Source: DATAVK01 sp036267755
GTDB lineage: Bacteria; Actinomycetota; Actinomycetes; JAFAQI01
Length of the DNA: 64,000 nt
NCBI GenBank assembly: GCA_036267755.1
Contig: DATAVK010000062.1
Span: forward strand, 1 to 64,000
Reading direction: 5' to 3'
A program made the position numbers and the translations under genes. The notes beneath the pieces were generated by a model. That model was not told where the DNA came from. It saw only the letters and a program-made list of their open reading frames with translations, and ran no database searches. Shown here in pieces: positions 16,557 to 25,269 of the stretch; position 1 is the stretch's first letter; each line of letters starts with the position of its first letter.

Positions 16557-18029
16557 ATGGCAACCACGACCACACAGGACGAGAAGCGCGTCATCGACGC
16601 CGCGCCGCATCAGCTGTTCATCGGCGGCGAGTGGCGAGACGGCAGCACGAAGCAGACGCTCGGGATCGAGGATCCCGCGACCGGCGAGACACTGTGCGGG
16701 ATCGCCGACGGCACCCCCGACGACGCCAAGGCCGCCCTGGACGCCGCGTGCGCGGCGCAGGACGACTGGGCCGCGACCGCGCCCCGCGAGCGCGGGGAGA
16801 TCCTGCGTCGCGCCTTCGAGTTGATGACCGAGCGAGCGGACGAGCTCGGCCTGCTGATGACGCTCGAGATGGGCAAGCCACTCGCCGAGTCGGCGGGCGA
16901 GATCACCTACGCCGCCGAGTTCCTTCGGTGGTTCTCGGAGGAGGCCGTCCGGATCGACGGCCGATACGCGATCAACCCGGCCGGCGCCGGTCGGTTGCTC
17001 ACGATGAAGCAGGCGATCGGACCGTGCCTGCTCATCACGCCGTGGAACTTTCCGACGGCGATGGGCACCCGCAAGATCGGGCCGGCGATCGCGGCGGGCT
17101 GCACGATGGTCGTCAAGCCCGCGCAGCAGACCCCGCTGTCGATGCTCGCCCTCGCGGCGCTGCTGCGTGAGGCCGGGCTCCCGGACGGTGTGCTCAACGT
17201 CGTCACCACCAGCAAGGCATCCGACGTCACCGGTCCGCTCTTCGACGACAGCCGGCTCCGCAAGATGTCATTCACGGGGTCGACTCCCGTGGGCAAGACG
17301 CTGATGAAGCTGGCGTCAAAGAAGCTCGTGAAGTGCTCGATGGAGCTAGGCGGCAACGCGCCGTTCCTCGTCTTCGCCGACGCCGACCTCGAGCACGCCG
17401 TCGACCAAGCGGTGATCGCGAAGATGCGCAACGGCGGCGAGTCGTGCGTCGCGGCGAACCGATTCCACGTGCACTCCTCGGTGGCCGACGAGTTCGCCGC
17501 CCGGCTCAGCGACAAGCTGGCGGCGATGAAGGTCAGTCGCGGCACCGAGGACGGCGCCCAGGTCGGGCCGCTCATCGACGCGACCCAGCGCGACAAGGTC
17601 GCCGAGCTCGTCGACGACGCCGTCGGCAAGGGCGCCAAGGTCCTCACCGGCGGCAGCACCGTCGGCGACCGCGGCTACTTCTACTCCCCCACCGTGCTCT
17701 CGGGCATCGCTGACGGCACCCAGCTGCTGACCGAGGAGATCTTCGGGCCGGTCGCACCGGTCAAGACCTTCGAGACCGACGACGAGGCCATGGCGGCAGC
17801 CAACGCCACGGAGTTCGGTCTCGTGGCCTACGCGTTCACGCGCGACATTGGGCGGGCGCTGCGGGTCGCGGAAGGTCTCGAGGTCGGAATGTTGGGGCTG
17901 AACAAGGGACTGGTGAGCAACGCGGCCGCACCGTTCGGCGGCATCAAGGAGTCCGGCTTCGGCCGCGAAGGCGGTCGCGAGGGCATCGAGGAGTACCTGA
18001 CGACGAAGTACGTCGCCGTCGACCTGTGA
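16557..18029 (+). CDS. gabD: NAD(P)-dependent succinate-semialdehyde dehydrogenase
   Basis: Aldehyde dehydrogenase of 490 aa that oxidises succinate semialdehyde to succinate, the last step of GABA degradation. Cofactor-binding TPWNFP is at about 161-166, FTGSTPVGK at 239-247, the catalytic Glu263 in MELGGN and the catalytic Cys297 in GGESCVAAN; the ending GLNKGLVSNAAAPFGGIKESG is typical of the SSADH branch rather than betaine-aldehyde dehydrogenases. ATG at 16557 is preferred over an upstream in-frame start because it gives the family N-terminus. No GABA transaminase is adjacent. Confidence 0.9.
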   Translation: MATTTTQDEKRVIDAAPHQLFIGGEWRDGSTKQTLGIEDPATGETLCGIADGTPDDAKAALDAACAAQDDWAATAPRERGEILRRAFELMTERADELGLLMTLEMGKPLAESAGEITYAAEFLRWFSEEAVRIDGRYAINPAGAGRLLTMKQAIGPCLLITPWNFPTAMGTRKIGPAIAAGCTMVVKPAQQTPLSMLALAALLREAGLPDGVLNVVTTSKASDVTGPLFDDSRLRKMSFTGSTPVGKTLMKLASKKLVKCSMELGGNAPFLVFADADLEHAVDQAVIAKMRNGGESCVAANRFHVHSSVADEFAARLSDKLAAMKVSRGTEDGAQVGPLIDATQRDKVAELVDDAVGKGAKVLTGGSTVGDRGYFYSPTVLSGIADGTQLLTEEIFGPVAPVKTFETDDEAMAAANATEFGLVAYAFTRDIGRALRVAEGLEVGMLGLNKGLVSNAAAPFGGIKESGFGREGGREGIEEYLTTKYVAVDL

Positions 18030-18077
18030 GGTACGCCGCCGGCTACCGGTGACGCTGGACTTACCAGTGACGCCGGA

Positions 18078-19187
18078 TTACCAGTGACCCTTAGAGATCA
18101 GGTACTCGTCGTGTAGCAGGGTGCCGTGGTTGTGCCCTGGCCACGCGACCGCCGTACCGGCCAAGGTTCGCTTGGTCGCCGCGAGCGCGGAGCTTGAGGA
18201 GTTCAGCCGCCAGTTCACCGAGACCCCGGAGGCGCGGTCGGGGATCTCCTCGTTGAAGTACACGACCGCCCGCACACCCAACGGTGCCGTACCTGTGAAC
18301 AGCTGCCTGATCCACGTCGGCTTGCGGGAGGACGTCACGGTGCCCGCCTCGGCGATCATGATCGGCTTGTGCGTGATCTTGCGGATGTCCGCCGCGGTCT
18401 TGCGGATCGCCGCCACGGGGTTGGGGTAGCGGCCGTGGGCCTTGTCCTCACGGTCGAACACGTCGATGCCGGTCCAGTTCACGTACTTCTTGCCCGGCCA
18501 CAGCGACCGCAGGCTTTCGCGCGGCTTGGTCAGCTCCTTGTCGGGGTTCCAGACGAACTTGACCTTATTCGCGCCGTAGTGCCGGAACAGCCGGACCACG
18601 TGGCGGAACGCCCTCCTGAACTGCACAACCGTGTTGCCATGGACGCCCGGCGAGTAGCTCTCCCAGTTGCCGTTCATCTCGGGGAACAACCGGAACAGGA
18701 ACGGGTGGTTCCAGGCGCGCAACGCCTTGGCATAGGCCGCCAGTGTCGCGTTCTGGCTTCCCATGTTGATCGACCGGAGCGTGACCGACGCTGGCGGGCT
18801 CAGGGCGACCATCGGGATGGCGCCACGATGCCGCGCCCACTGCGCGTAGTGGACGACCTCGTGCGCCTCCGTCGTCGCGCTAACGTTCGTCTGCTTCCAG
18901 GTCAGGAACGTCCCGACGATGCCGGACTTGGCCTTGTCCTGCTGATCATCGGTCACGATCTCGGTTTCCCAGTGGTCGTCGAGACCGAAGAGAACCGCAC
19001 GCTTCGGGGGCATGGCCTTGGATCGGTGCGACGCACCAGCGCTCGGCTTGGCGGCGTGATCGCGAGTGCTCGGGGCGGCCTGCGCGGCCGACAACGTCAG
19101 CGGCGCAGCGATCGCGAGGAGCGCAGGAACGGTCACCAAAAGACTGAGGGGGCGCCGGACTGATCTCGTGGGGGGAGATGTAGGCAT
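18078..19187 (-). CDS. secreted GH26-like beta-mannanase
   Basis: Exported glycoside hydrolase of 369 aa. A signal peptide is clear: RSVRRP followed by LLVTVPALLAIAAPLTL and a likely cleavage after AQA (residue 37). The catalytic pair expected for GH26 is visible, acid/base Glu170 in FPEMNGNW and nucleophile Glu280 in MIAEAGT, together with VNWTGIDVFD. GH26 enzymes cut beta-mannans or related glucans. The gene stands alone; a TAGTCT -10 element 6 nt before the ATG suggests a leaderless message, and a LacI-type palindrome lies about 95 bp upstream. The last codons fall within a short imperfect tandem repeat (18044-18096). Confidence 0.85.
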   Translation of the reverse strand: MPTSPPTRSVRRPLSLLVTVPALLAIAAPLTLSAAQAAPSTRDHAAKPSAGASHRSKAMPPKRAVLFGLDDHWETEIVTDDQQDKAKSGIVGTFLTWKQTNVSATTEAHEVVHYAQWARHRGAIPMVALSPPASVTLRSINMGSQNATLAAYAKALRAWNHPFLFRLFPEMNGNWESYSPGVHGNTVVQFRRAFRHVVRLFRHYGANKVKFVWNPDKELTKPRESLRSLWPGKKYVNWTGIDVFDREDKAHGRYPNPVAAIRKTAADIRKITHKPIMIAEAGTVTSSRKPTWIRQLFTGTAPLGVRAVVYFNEEIPDRASGVSVNWRLNSSSSALAATKRTLAGTAVAWPGHNHGTLLHDEYLISKGHW

Positions 19188-19193
19188 TGAGGC

Positions 19194-19199
19194 AGACTA
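19194..19199 (-). promoter_or_regulatory. -10 element TAGTCT upstream of the GH26 gene
   Basis: On the minus strand TAGTCT (TANNNT) ends 6 nt before the ATG at 19187, close to the 7-nt leaderless spacing seen at six other genes in the window. Confidence 0.45.
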
Positions 19200-19280
19200 T
19201 CCAGACAGGGCCTGACGGCCGGGTAAGGCACGGTCTCCGCCGTGTCGTGCAGGTGGGCTCCGCACACCCTGAGAGTCACC

Positions 19281-19300
19281 GTTTGGGAACGATTTCAAAC
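19281..19300. promoter_or_regulatory. candidate LacI-family operator
   Basis: GTTTGGGAACGATTTCAAAC is an imperfect palindrome with a central CG; 7 of 10 half-site positions match. The left half resembles sugar-responsive LacI-type operators of actinobacteria (TGGGAnCG type). It is about 94 bp upstream of the GH26 start and overlaps the stop codon of the DUF72 gene. No LacI regulator is encoded in the window. Confidence 0.35.
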
Positions 19301-20179
19301 CCGATCCGTGCCGATCAGATCGGCCAGCTGACGGGCGTTGACCTGGGCATAGTTGCGGTAACAGTTGTTGAGAAGCACGTGGGTCTCCGCGGTCTGGCCG
19401 GCGAGCTCGCGCAGCCGCGGCGCCCACGGTCGCAGTTCCTTCTCGTCGTAGCGATAGCCGAACCGTTCGTAGATGTCGCGGCTCTGCCAGTTCTCGCTGT
19501 GGCCGTGGAACCGCACCACCGCCATGTCCCGGGACGTCGCAGCAACGATCGGCGGCACAGACGACGCGTAGCCCTGCGGCATGTCGACACAGACGAACGG
19601 CAGCGCGTAGGACCGCAGGAAGTCCAGCGTCTCCTCGGTGGCCGCCTTGTCGCGGAACCAGGTCGCGGAACGGAACTCGACCGAGATCCGGTACGGCGCC
19701 GCGCGTTCCTTGCACTCCAGCAGGTAGTCCTTGTTCGCGCGCTTGAGCGTGAACCACTGCGGGAACTGGAAGAGCACCGCGCCGAGCTTGCCTGCCTCGT
19801 GCAACGGCGCCAACGCCGACAGGAACCGCTCCCAGACCTCGTCAACGACGGTCGGGTCAAGATCCTTGGCGTAGATGTTCGTCTTGTCGGTCTCCGGCCG
19901 CAGGTCCTTGTACAGCGCGGCGGCACGGGTGGGGTGTTGGGTCAGCAGCGAGAAGGCCTTGACGTCGAACCGGAACCCCTCCGGCGTCCGAGCAACCCAT
20001 CGCGCGCTGTTGGCTTCGTTCGGCGGCGTGTAGTACGTCGAGTCGACCTCGACCACCGGAAACTGCTCGGCGTAGTAACGCAACCGGTCCTCGGCCGAGC
20101 TGGCGTCGGCGGGGTACCAACCGGATGCGAGCAGAGTCTTGTCCGTCCACGACGCGGTCCCCACCCGGATCTCACCCAA
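19295..20179 (-). CDS. DUF72 (YecE-like) TIM-barrel protein
   Basis: Protein of 294 aa of the DUF72/YecE family, which has a TIM-barrel fold and no proven function. Family signatures are RVGTASWTDKTL at the N-terminus, FPVVEVDSTYY, FRFDVKAF, LGAVLFQFPQWF and VRFHGHSENW near the C-terminus. The start is a TTG at 20179 with GAGGA 8 nt upstream. Divergent from sigA across a 79-bp space. Confidence 0.88.
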   Translation of the reverse strand: MGEIRVGTASWTDKTLLASGWYPADASSAEDRLRYYAEQFPVVEVDSTYYTPPNEANSARWVARTPEGFRFDVKAFSLLTQHPTRAAALYKDLRPETDKTNIYAKDLDPTVVDEVWERFLSALAPLHEAGKLGAVLFQFPQWFTLKRANKDYLLECKERAAPYRISVEFRSATWFRDKAATEETLDFLRSYALPFVCVDMPQGYASSVPPIVAATSRDMAVVRFHGHSENWQSRDIYERFGYRYDEKELRPWAPRLRELAGQTAETHVLLNNCYRNYAQVNARQLADLIGTDRV

Positions 20180-20258
20180 TCGGATCCTCGCATCGCCGGT
20201 TGCACTCCGTGACCCGCGCTAGTCTGGCCTGGCTGGCCGAGCACGGGAGAGACACCAC

Positions 20259-21449
20259 GTGAGCACTGCACGTTCGGCGTCCGTTCACGCCACCAAGGGT
20301 GACACGGACACCAAGTCCGGCGGCACCACGACAGATCACCCGACGGCGTCGATGTCCGTCGTGGATCCGGACGTTGAGCCGCCGACCGGCGCGCCCCCGG
20401 CCACCGGCAGTGGTGGCCCAGTCGTCGACAGCACGACGTTGCCCTCCGCCGCGGAGGAGCCCGCCGAAAGCGAGCTCGCCGAGGAGGAGGACGAGGCCGA
20501 CATCGTCCCCGAGGAAGACACCTCCGGACCGTCGACCGACCTGGTCCGGGCGTACCTCAAGGAGATCGGCCGCGTCGCGCTGCTCAACGCGGAGCAGGAG
20601 GTCTCGCTGGCGAAGCGGATCGAGGCCGGGCTGTTCGCGGCCGAGCGGCTGCGCCAGTGCGATGTCGGCGAGGCCAAGCTCACCAAGACGATCCGCAAGG
20701 ACTACATCTGGCTCACCGCGGACGGTCAGCGCGCGAAGGACCACCTGCTCGAGGCCAACCTGCGTCTGGTGGTATCCGTCGCCAAGCGCTACACGGGTCG
20801 GGGCATGGCGTTCCTCGACCTGATCCAGGAAGGCAACCTCGGCCTGATCCGCGCGGTCGAGAAGTTCGATTACACCAAGGGCTACAAGTTCTCGACGTAC
20901 GCCACCTGGTGGATCCGGCAGGCGATCACCCGGGCCATGGCCGACCAGGCCCGCACCATCCGGATCCCGGTGCACATGGTCGAGCAGATCAACAAACTCA
21001 CCCGGGTCCAGCGCCAGATGCTGCAGGACCTGGGACGCGAGCCGACCGCAGAGGAGCTCGCCAAGGAGCTCGACATGACCCCCGACAAGGTCGTCGAGAT
21101 CCAGGGCTACGCGCGGGAGCCGGTGTCGCTCGAGCAGAACGTCGGTGACGAGGGCGACAGCCAGCTCGGTGACTTCATCGAGGACGCCGACGCTCCGATC
21201 GCCGCCGAGGTGGTGTCGTTCGGGCTGCTGCAGCGCGAGCTCGATAGTGTGCTCAAGACCCTGCCGGAGCGCGAAGCCGCGGTCGTGGCGCTGCGGTTCG
21301 GTCTCACCGACGGTCAGCCGCGCACGCTCGACGAGATCGGCAAGGAGTTCGGGCTGACCCGCGAGCGGATCCGCCAGATCGAGGCCAAGACGCTGTCGAA
21401 GCTGCGTCACCCGAGCCGGTCCCAGAAACTGCGCGACTACCTCGAGTAG
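20259..21449 (+). CDS. sigA: primary RNA polymerase sigma factor SigA/RpoD
   Basis: Housekeeping sigma-70 factor, 396 aa. After an acidic, low-complexity N-terminus of about 90 residues come region 1.2 (DLVRAYLKEIGRVALL), regions 2.1-2.4 (NLRLVVSVAKRYTGRGMAFLDLIQEGN, KFDYTKGYKFSTYATWWIRQAITRAM), region 3 and region 4.2 (LDEIGKEFGLTRERIRQIEAKT), ending KLRHPSRSQKLRDYLE exactly as in mycobacterial SigA and Streptomyces HrdB. No region 1.1 domain is recognisable. GTG start with GGGAGAG upstream. A second sigma-70 gene lies 2.6 kb downstream on the same strand. Confidence 0.94.
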   Translation: MSTARSASVHATKGDTDTKSGGTTTDHPTASMSVVDPDVEPPTGAPPATGSGGPVVDSTTLPSAAEEPAESELAEEEDEADIVPEEDTSGPSTDLVRAYLKEIGRVALLNAEQEVSLAKRIEAGLFAAERLRQCDVGEAKLTKTIRKDYIWLTADGQRAKDHLLEANLRLVVSVAKRYTGRGMAFLDLIQEGNLGLIRAVEKFDYTKGYKFSTYATWWIRQAITRAMADQARTIRIPVHMVEQINKLTRVQRQMLQDLGREPTAEELAKELDMTPDKVVEIQGYAREPVSLEQNVGDEGDSQLGDFIEDADAPIAAEVVSFGLLQRELDSVLKTLPEREAAVVALRFGLTDGQPRTLDEIGKEFGLTRERIRQIEAKTLSKLRHPSRSQKLRDYLE

Positions 21450-21496
21450 AGGCCTCAGGCCGGTCACGCTCGTGTTTGGCCGGCGGCCCTGACAGA

Positions 21497-22246
21497 TCAG
21501 CCGGTGACGATCAGCTTGATCGCCACGCCGACGCCGACGACCGCGATGATCACCCGCAGCACCGTGGGATGCATGCGGCGCCCGACATGGGCTCCGATCT
21601 GGCCCCCGATCGTCGACCCGACGAGCAGTTCCGCGGCCGCGCCCCAGGCGATATGGGTGGACACGACGAACACCACTGCGGCGGCTGCGTTGCTCGCCCC
21701 CACCAGCACGTTCTTCGCGGCGTTGAGCCGCTGCACCCCGTCGTCCAGCGTGATCCCGAGCAACGCGAGCATGATCACGCCCTGGGCAGCGCCGAAATAT
21801 CCGCCGTACACCGCGGAGGCGAACCCCCCGGCGTAGAGGACCGGACCGGCCTCGGTACGGCTCTCCCCTCGATGTGCCCGACGACGCGCCAGTCGCGGCT
21901 GGACCAGCACCAAGCCGACAGCGACCAGGATCAGGATCGGGACCACGTCCTCGAACACCGAGCTGGGCAACGCGAGCAGCAGGATCGCTCCCAGCAGGCC
22001 ACCACTGATTGCCGGCACGAGCAACAGCGAGACTCGTCGCCACTGCCCGACGAGCTCGCGCCGGTACCCCACGGCGCCGCTGATCGATCCGCCGAGCAGA
22101 CCCACGTTGTTCGTGACGTTGGCGAGGACGGCCGGGTAGCCGAGGGCGAGCAACGTGGGAAAGGTCAGCAGCGAGCCAGATCCGACGATCGCGTTGACCA
22201 TCCCAGCGACCACGCCGACCGCCAGGATGATCAGCGGGTGCAGCAC
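21497..22246 (-). CDS. TauE/SafE-family membrane permease
   Basis: Membrane protein of about 249 aa with seven to eight hydrophobic segments. The family repeats are visible: GVVAGMVNAIVGSGSLLTFPTLL at the N-terminus and the second-half repeat GFASAVYGGYFGAAQGVIMLALL. TauE/SafE proteins export sulfite, sulfoacetate or other small anions, or cobalt in some cases; the ligand here is unknown. GTG at 22246 chosen because a longer start would run through the divergent promoter and the start of the thioesterase gene. Confidence 0.88.
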   Translation of the reverse strand: MLHPLIILAVGVVAGMVNAIVGSGSLLTFPTLLALGYPAVLANVTNNVGLLGGSISGAVGYRRELVGQWRRVSLLLVPAISGGLLGAILLLALPSSVFEDVVPILILVAVGLVLVQPRLARRRAHRGESRTEAGPVLYAGGFASAVYGGYFGAAQGVIMLALLGITLDDGVQRLNAAKNVLVGASNAAAAVVFVVSTHIAWGAAAELLVGSTIGGQIGAHVGRRMHPTVLRVIIAVVGVGVAIKLIVTG

Positions 22247-22257
22247 CCGGCTGAGCG

Positions 22258-22263
22258 TAGGGT
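22258..22263 (+). promoter_or_regulatory. -10 element TAGGGT of a leaderless promoter
   Basis: TAGGGT (TANNNT) ends exactly 7 nt before the GTG start at 22271, so the thioesterase mRNA is predicted to be leaderless. Confidence 0.6.
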
Positions 22264-22270
22264 GCCCGTC

Positions 22271-23050
22271 GTGTCGATTGCCTACTACCTCCCGCTCGGT
22301 GACGACCGCTACACCGCAACTGAGCACACCCAAGGACCTTGGGACCGCGGCCTGCAGCACGGCGGCCCGCCGTCGGCCCTGCTGGCCCGCGAGCTGGAGC
22401 GGCTCGCTGCCGACGCCCCGCGAGTCGTGGTTCGGATGTCCATCGACCTGCTCGGTCCGGTGCCGGTCGGTGACGTGACGATCGCCGCCCGGGTGCTCCG
22501 TCCCGGCCGCAAGGTGGAGCTGGTCGAGGCGGAGCTCAGCGCGGGCGACCGGGTAGCGGTCCGGGCCCTGGCGTGGCGGCTGCGGAGCGAGGCTCTCGAA
22601 CTCCCGGCCGGCGCGGGGGAGTTTCGGCTACCACCGGCGTTCCCGGACACCGACAGCCCGTCGGCGCCCGGCTGGGCTGGGGGCTTCATCGACTCGCTGC
22701 AGGCCCGGTTCGTCGAAGGCGGGTGGAACTCCGCCGGACCCGCCACCATGTGGGCCCGTATGCGCGGCGCGCTCGTGGCTGACGAGCAGCCCACCGGCCT
22801 GCAGCGGCTGATGGTCCTCGCCGACTGCGGGAACGGCATCTCCAGCCGGTTGCCCATCGGATCGTGGATGTTCATCAACCCTGACCTGGCCGTCCATCTG
22901 GGGCGGCAGCCGGAGGGTGAGTGGCTGTGCCTCGAGGCGGAAACCAGCATCGATCCGGCCCACGGGTTCGGGCTGGCCTCCTCTCGGCTCTATGACCGAA
23001 CCGGGCAAGTGGGCACGGGTGCACAGTCGCTGTTCGTGACCCCTCGCTGA
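22271..23050 (+). CDS. acyl-CoA thioesterase family protein (double hotdog)
   Basis: Protein of 259 aa with a double hot-dog layout as in TesB-like actinobacterial thioesterases. LQHGGPPSALLARELE is the first hotdog helix motif; VRMSIDLLGPVPVGD and WLCLEAETSIDPAHGFGLASSRLYD are strands of the two domains, the latter the typical GLA-S-x-LYD ending. Would hydrolyse acyl-CoA; chain length unknown. Start GTG at 22271 decided by the leaderless promoter. Confidence 0.85.
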   Translation: MSIAYYLPLGDDRYTATEHTQGPWDRGLQHGGPPSALLARELERLAADAPRVVVRMSIDLLGPVPVGDVTIAARVLRPGRKVELVEAELSAGDRVAVRALAWRLRSEALELPAGAGEFRLPPAFPDTDSPSAPGWAGGFIDSLQARFVEGGWNSAGPATMWARMRGALVADEQPTGLQRLMVLADCGNGISSRLPIGSWMFINPDLAVHLGRQPEGEWLCLEAETSIDPAHGFGLASSRLYDRTGQVGTGAQSLFVTPR

Positions 23051-23099
23051 GAAACCGAACGCCGCTCAGGTTTTCGGAGACGACTGCCGAGGACACGGC

Positions 23100-23858
23100 A
23101 TGCCGCTGAGTGCCGACATGGAGCGAGTTCACCGGATCAGAGAGCTCGTCGAGCAGCTCATCAACGACCCGAGGCAGCTGGGACCGAACTACGAGCCGAT
23201 CGTCCGGCTGGCCGACCGGAAGGTGGTGGGCGTCAAAGCCACCGGCCGCGGCGCGCCCGGCACCGAGCTGGCCGACACGCTCAGCCTGCTCGACGGCGCC
23301 CGCTCGCTCGGGCTCGTCGAGCGCCTGGACTGGGCGTTTCGGGCAATGAGCTTCGACGACCTGCACGGCCGGGACGATCTCGAGCTGCACCTGACCCCCG
23401 AGCCGGAAACGTTCGGCACCGCCTGCCCGCCGCGGTTCGCGGCCTCGGTGTCGCGCGGCCGCCGTGAGCTGACGGTCGCCGCCGAGCTGCACGCGGACTC
23501 CTTCGGACCCGGTGTGACGCTCAACCAGGGCCTGTCGGAGATCCGGGAGTGGGGCTGGCGGGTCGTCCTCGCCGATGTCGCCGACGACCCCGCTGCCGTC
23601 GACGGGGCCGCCGCGGTCGGCCCGGACATCGTCCAGATCGACCTCAGGCTGCCTCGGCGGTCGCCGGGTGCGCTTCCCCTCGGATCGCGACGGCTGCTGT
23701 CCATGGCGGCAGACACCGGAGCCCAGGTGATGGCCCTCGGTGTCGACACCGAGGCCGCTCGCGCCGTGGCCCTCGATCTGGGATGCGTTCTGGCCCGCGG
23801 AGCGTTGTTCGGACGGCCCGGACCACTGCCTCAGGCGGGAATCACCCGCTCGGCCTGA
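23100..23858 (+). CDS. degenerate EAL-domain protein
   Basis: Protein of 252 aa with the fold pattern of an EAL phosphodiesterase: YEPIVRLADRKVVGVKATGRG aligns with the YQPIVDL...GxEAL block, and VQIDLRL and GVDTEAARAVALDLGCVLARGALFGRP align with the KID and EGVET...GCxxxQGYxFxxP blocks. All catalytic positions look lost: EAL reads VKA, DDFG reads LADVADD, and the QG is RG. It therefore probably does not cut c-di-GMP but may bind it or a partner. It lies just upstream of the second sigma factor gene. Start ATG at 23100 with GAGGA upstream; M7 is an alternative. Confidence 0.7.
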   Translation: MPLSADMERVHRIRELVEQLINDPRQLGPNYEPIVRLADRKVVGVKATGRGAPGTELADTLSLLDGARSLGLVERLDWAFRAMSFDDLHGRDDLELHLTPEPETFGTACPPRFAASVSRGRRELTVAAELHADSFGPGVTLNQGLSEIREWGWRVVLADVADDPAAVDGAAAVGPDIVQIDLRLPRRSPGALPLGSRRLLSMAADTGAQVMALGVDTEAARAVALDLGCVLARGALFGRPGPLPQAGITRSA

Positions 23859-24057
23859 CCCGCGGGACGCGCGGGCACCCCCCTGCCGTGACAACGAGCG
23901 CGGCGTAAGGCATCATGGTGGGTCGCGCCTCAGGAACACATTGGGCGCTGTGCACGTTGCACCGTCTGGCAGGTCATCCCCTCCAGGGTCGGACCGCCAC
24001 GACGCACTCAGCACGATATGCCAGCCGACCACGACTAGCCAAGGATGTATGTCCCCC

Positions 24058-25269
24058 ATGAGCACCGCCACCATCGCCCGCGCTGACTCCGAGCAGACGT
24101 TGCCTGCGCCGGTCGAGGAGCTTCTCGACCAGGCCTCCGCAACGAGCGCCCTGACGTTCGCGCAGGTCCGCAAGGCGCTCGACGAGGCCAATATCGGCCC
24201 GGTCGAGGCCAAGCGGGTCATCGCCGACATCCGCCGGCGCGGGGTGACCATCGGGGCTGACTCCGGCTCGACCGCACCTGGTGCGGCCGCCGGCGCGACC
24301 GCCACGGACGACGACGAGGCGGCGGACGACACCTGGGACCACGAAGTCCCCACCACGGACCTGGTCCGGGTGTACCTCACCGACATCGGCCGCGTGGCGC
24401 TGCTCACCGCGGAGATGGAGGTCGACCTGGCCCGCCGGATCGAGGCCGGGCTGTATGCCGCGGAGAAGATCCGCCGCTCCGAGGCCAAGGAGATCAAGAA
24501 GCTGACCCCCGCGGTACGCCGTGACCTGGGTCTGATCTCCGCTGACGGTGCGCGCGCCCGTAACCACCTTCTCGAGGCCAACCTGCGGCTCGTGGTGTCG
24601 CTCGCGAAGCGTTACCAGGGCAAGGGCCTGACGCTGCTCGACCTGATCCAGGAGGGCAACATCGGCCTGGTCCGGGCAGTCGAGAAGTTCGACTACACCA
24701 AGGGCTACAAGTTCTCGACGTACGCCACCTGGTGGATCCGTCAGGCGCTGCAGCGCGCCATCGCCGACCAGGGCCGCACCATCCGGGTGCCCGTCCACAT
24801 GGTCGAGCAGATCAACAAGGCGCTGCGGGTCAAGCGTGACCTCGCCACCGAGTACGGCCGCGAGCCCACCTTCGGCGAGATCGGTGCGGTGCTCGAAATG
24901 ACCGCCGAGCGCGTCGAGGAGATCCTCGGCTACGGCCGCGAGACGCTGTCGCTCGAGACCCCCGTGGGTGACGACGGCACCGCGACGTTCGGCGAGTTCA
25001 TCGAGGACATGGACGCGCCGGTCGCTGCCGACGTGGTCGACTTCGGGTTGCTGCAGGATCGCCTGCGCGACGTCCTGGGCACGCTGCCCGAGCGTTCGGC
25101 GGTCGTGATGCGGATGCGCTTCGGTCTGGATGACGGTCGCCCGCGCACGCTCGACGAGGTCGGTCGCGCACTCGGTCTCACCCGGGAGCGGATCCGTCAG
25201 ATCGAGCGGGACACGCTGCGGGAGCTGCGTCGCAGCGACGAAGCCGCAGCGCTCAAAGCCTGGCTGTAA
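24058..25269 (+). CDS. second sigma-70 factor (SigB-like group) with region 1.1
   Basis: Sigma factor of about 403 aa (ATG 24058; in-frame ATG 24049 also possible). Residues about 15-60 (VEELLDQASA, LTFAQVRKALDEANI) match the sigma-70 region 1.1 helical domain. Regions 1.2 to 4 follow: DLVRVYLTDIGRVALL, KFDYTKGYKFSTYATWWIRQALQRAI, and LDEVGRALGLTRERIRQIERDT. The C-terminus (LRRSDEAAALKAWL) differs from the SigA consensus HPSRSQ-LRDYL, so this is a group 2 or alternative factor, comparable with mycobacterial SigB. Region 2 is almost identical to that of SigA at 20259, suggesting overlapping -10 recognition. Confidence 0.9.
   Translation: MSTATIARADSEQTLPAPVEELLDQASATSALTFAQVRKALDEANIGPVEAKRVIADIRRRGVTIGADSGSTAPGAAAGATATDDDEAADDTWDHEVPTTDLVRVYLTDIGRVALLTAEMEVDLARRIEAGLYAAEKIRRSEAKEIKKLTPAVRRDLGLISADGARARNHLLEANLRLVVSLAKRYQGKGLTLLDLIQEGNIGLVRAVEKFDYTKGYKFSTYATWWIRQALQRAIADQGRTIRVPVHMVEQINKALRVKRDLATEYGREPTFGEIGAVLEMTAERVEEILGYGRETLSLETPVGDDGTATFGEFIEDMDAPVAADVVDFGLLQDRLRDVLGTLPERSAVVMRMRFGLDDGRPRTLDEVGRALGLTRERIRQIERDTLRELRRSDEAAALKAWL

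Noticed and set aside
20200..20225. TTGCAC and TAGTCT as a -35/-10 pair for sigA
   Set aside because: The spacing is only 14 nt, too short for a good promoter, so it is not listed as a feature; TAGTCT alone may still act as a -10.
23859..23875. CCCGCG/CGCGGG hairpin after the degenerate EAL gene
   Set aside because: Only a 6-bp stem with no T-tract in a GC-rich region; not distinguishable from chance.
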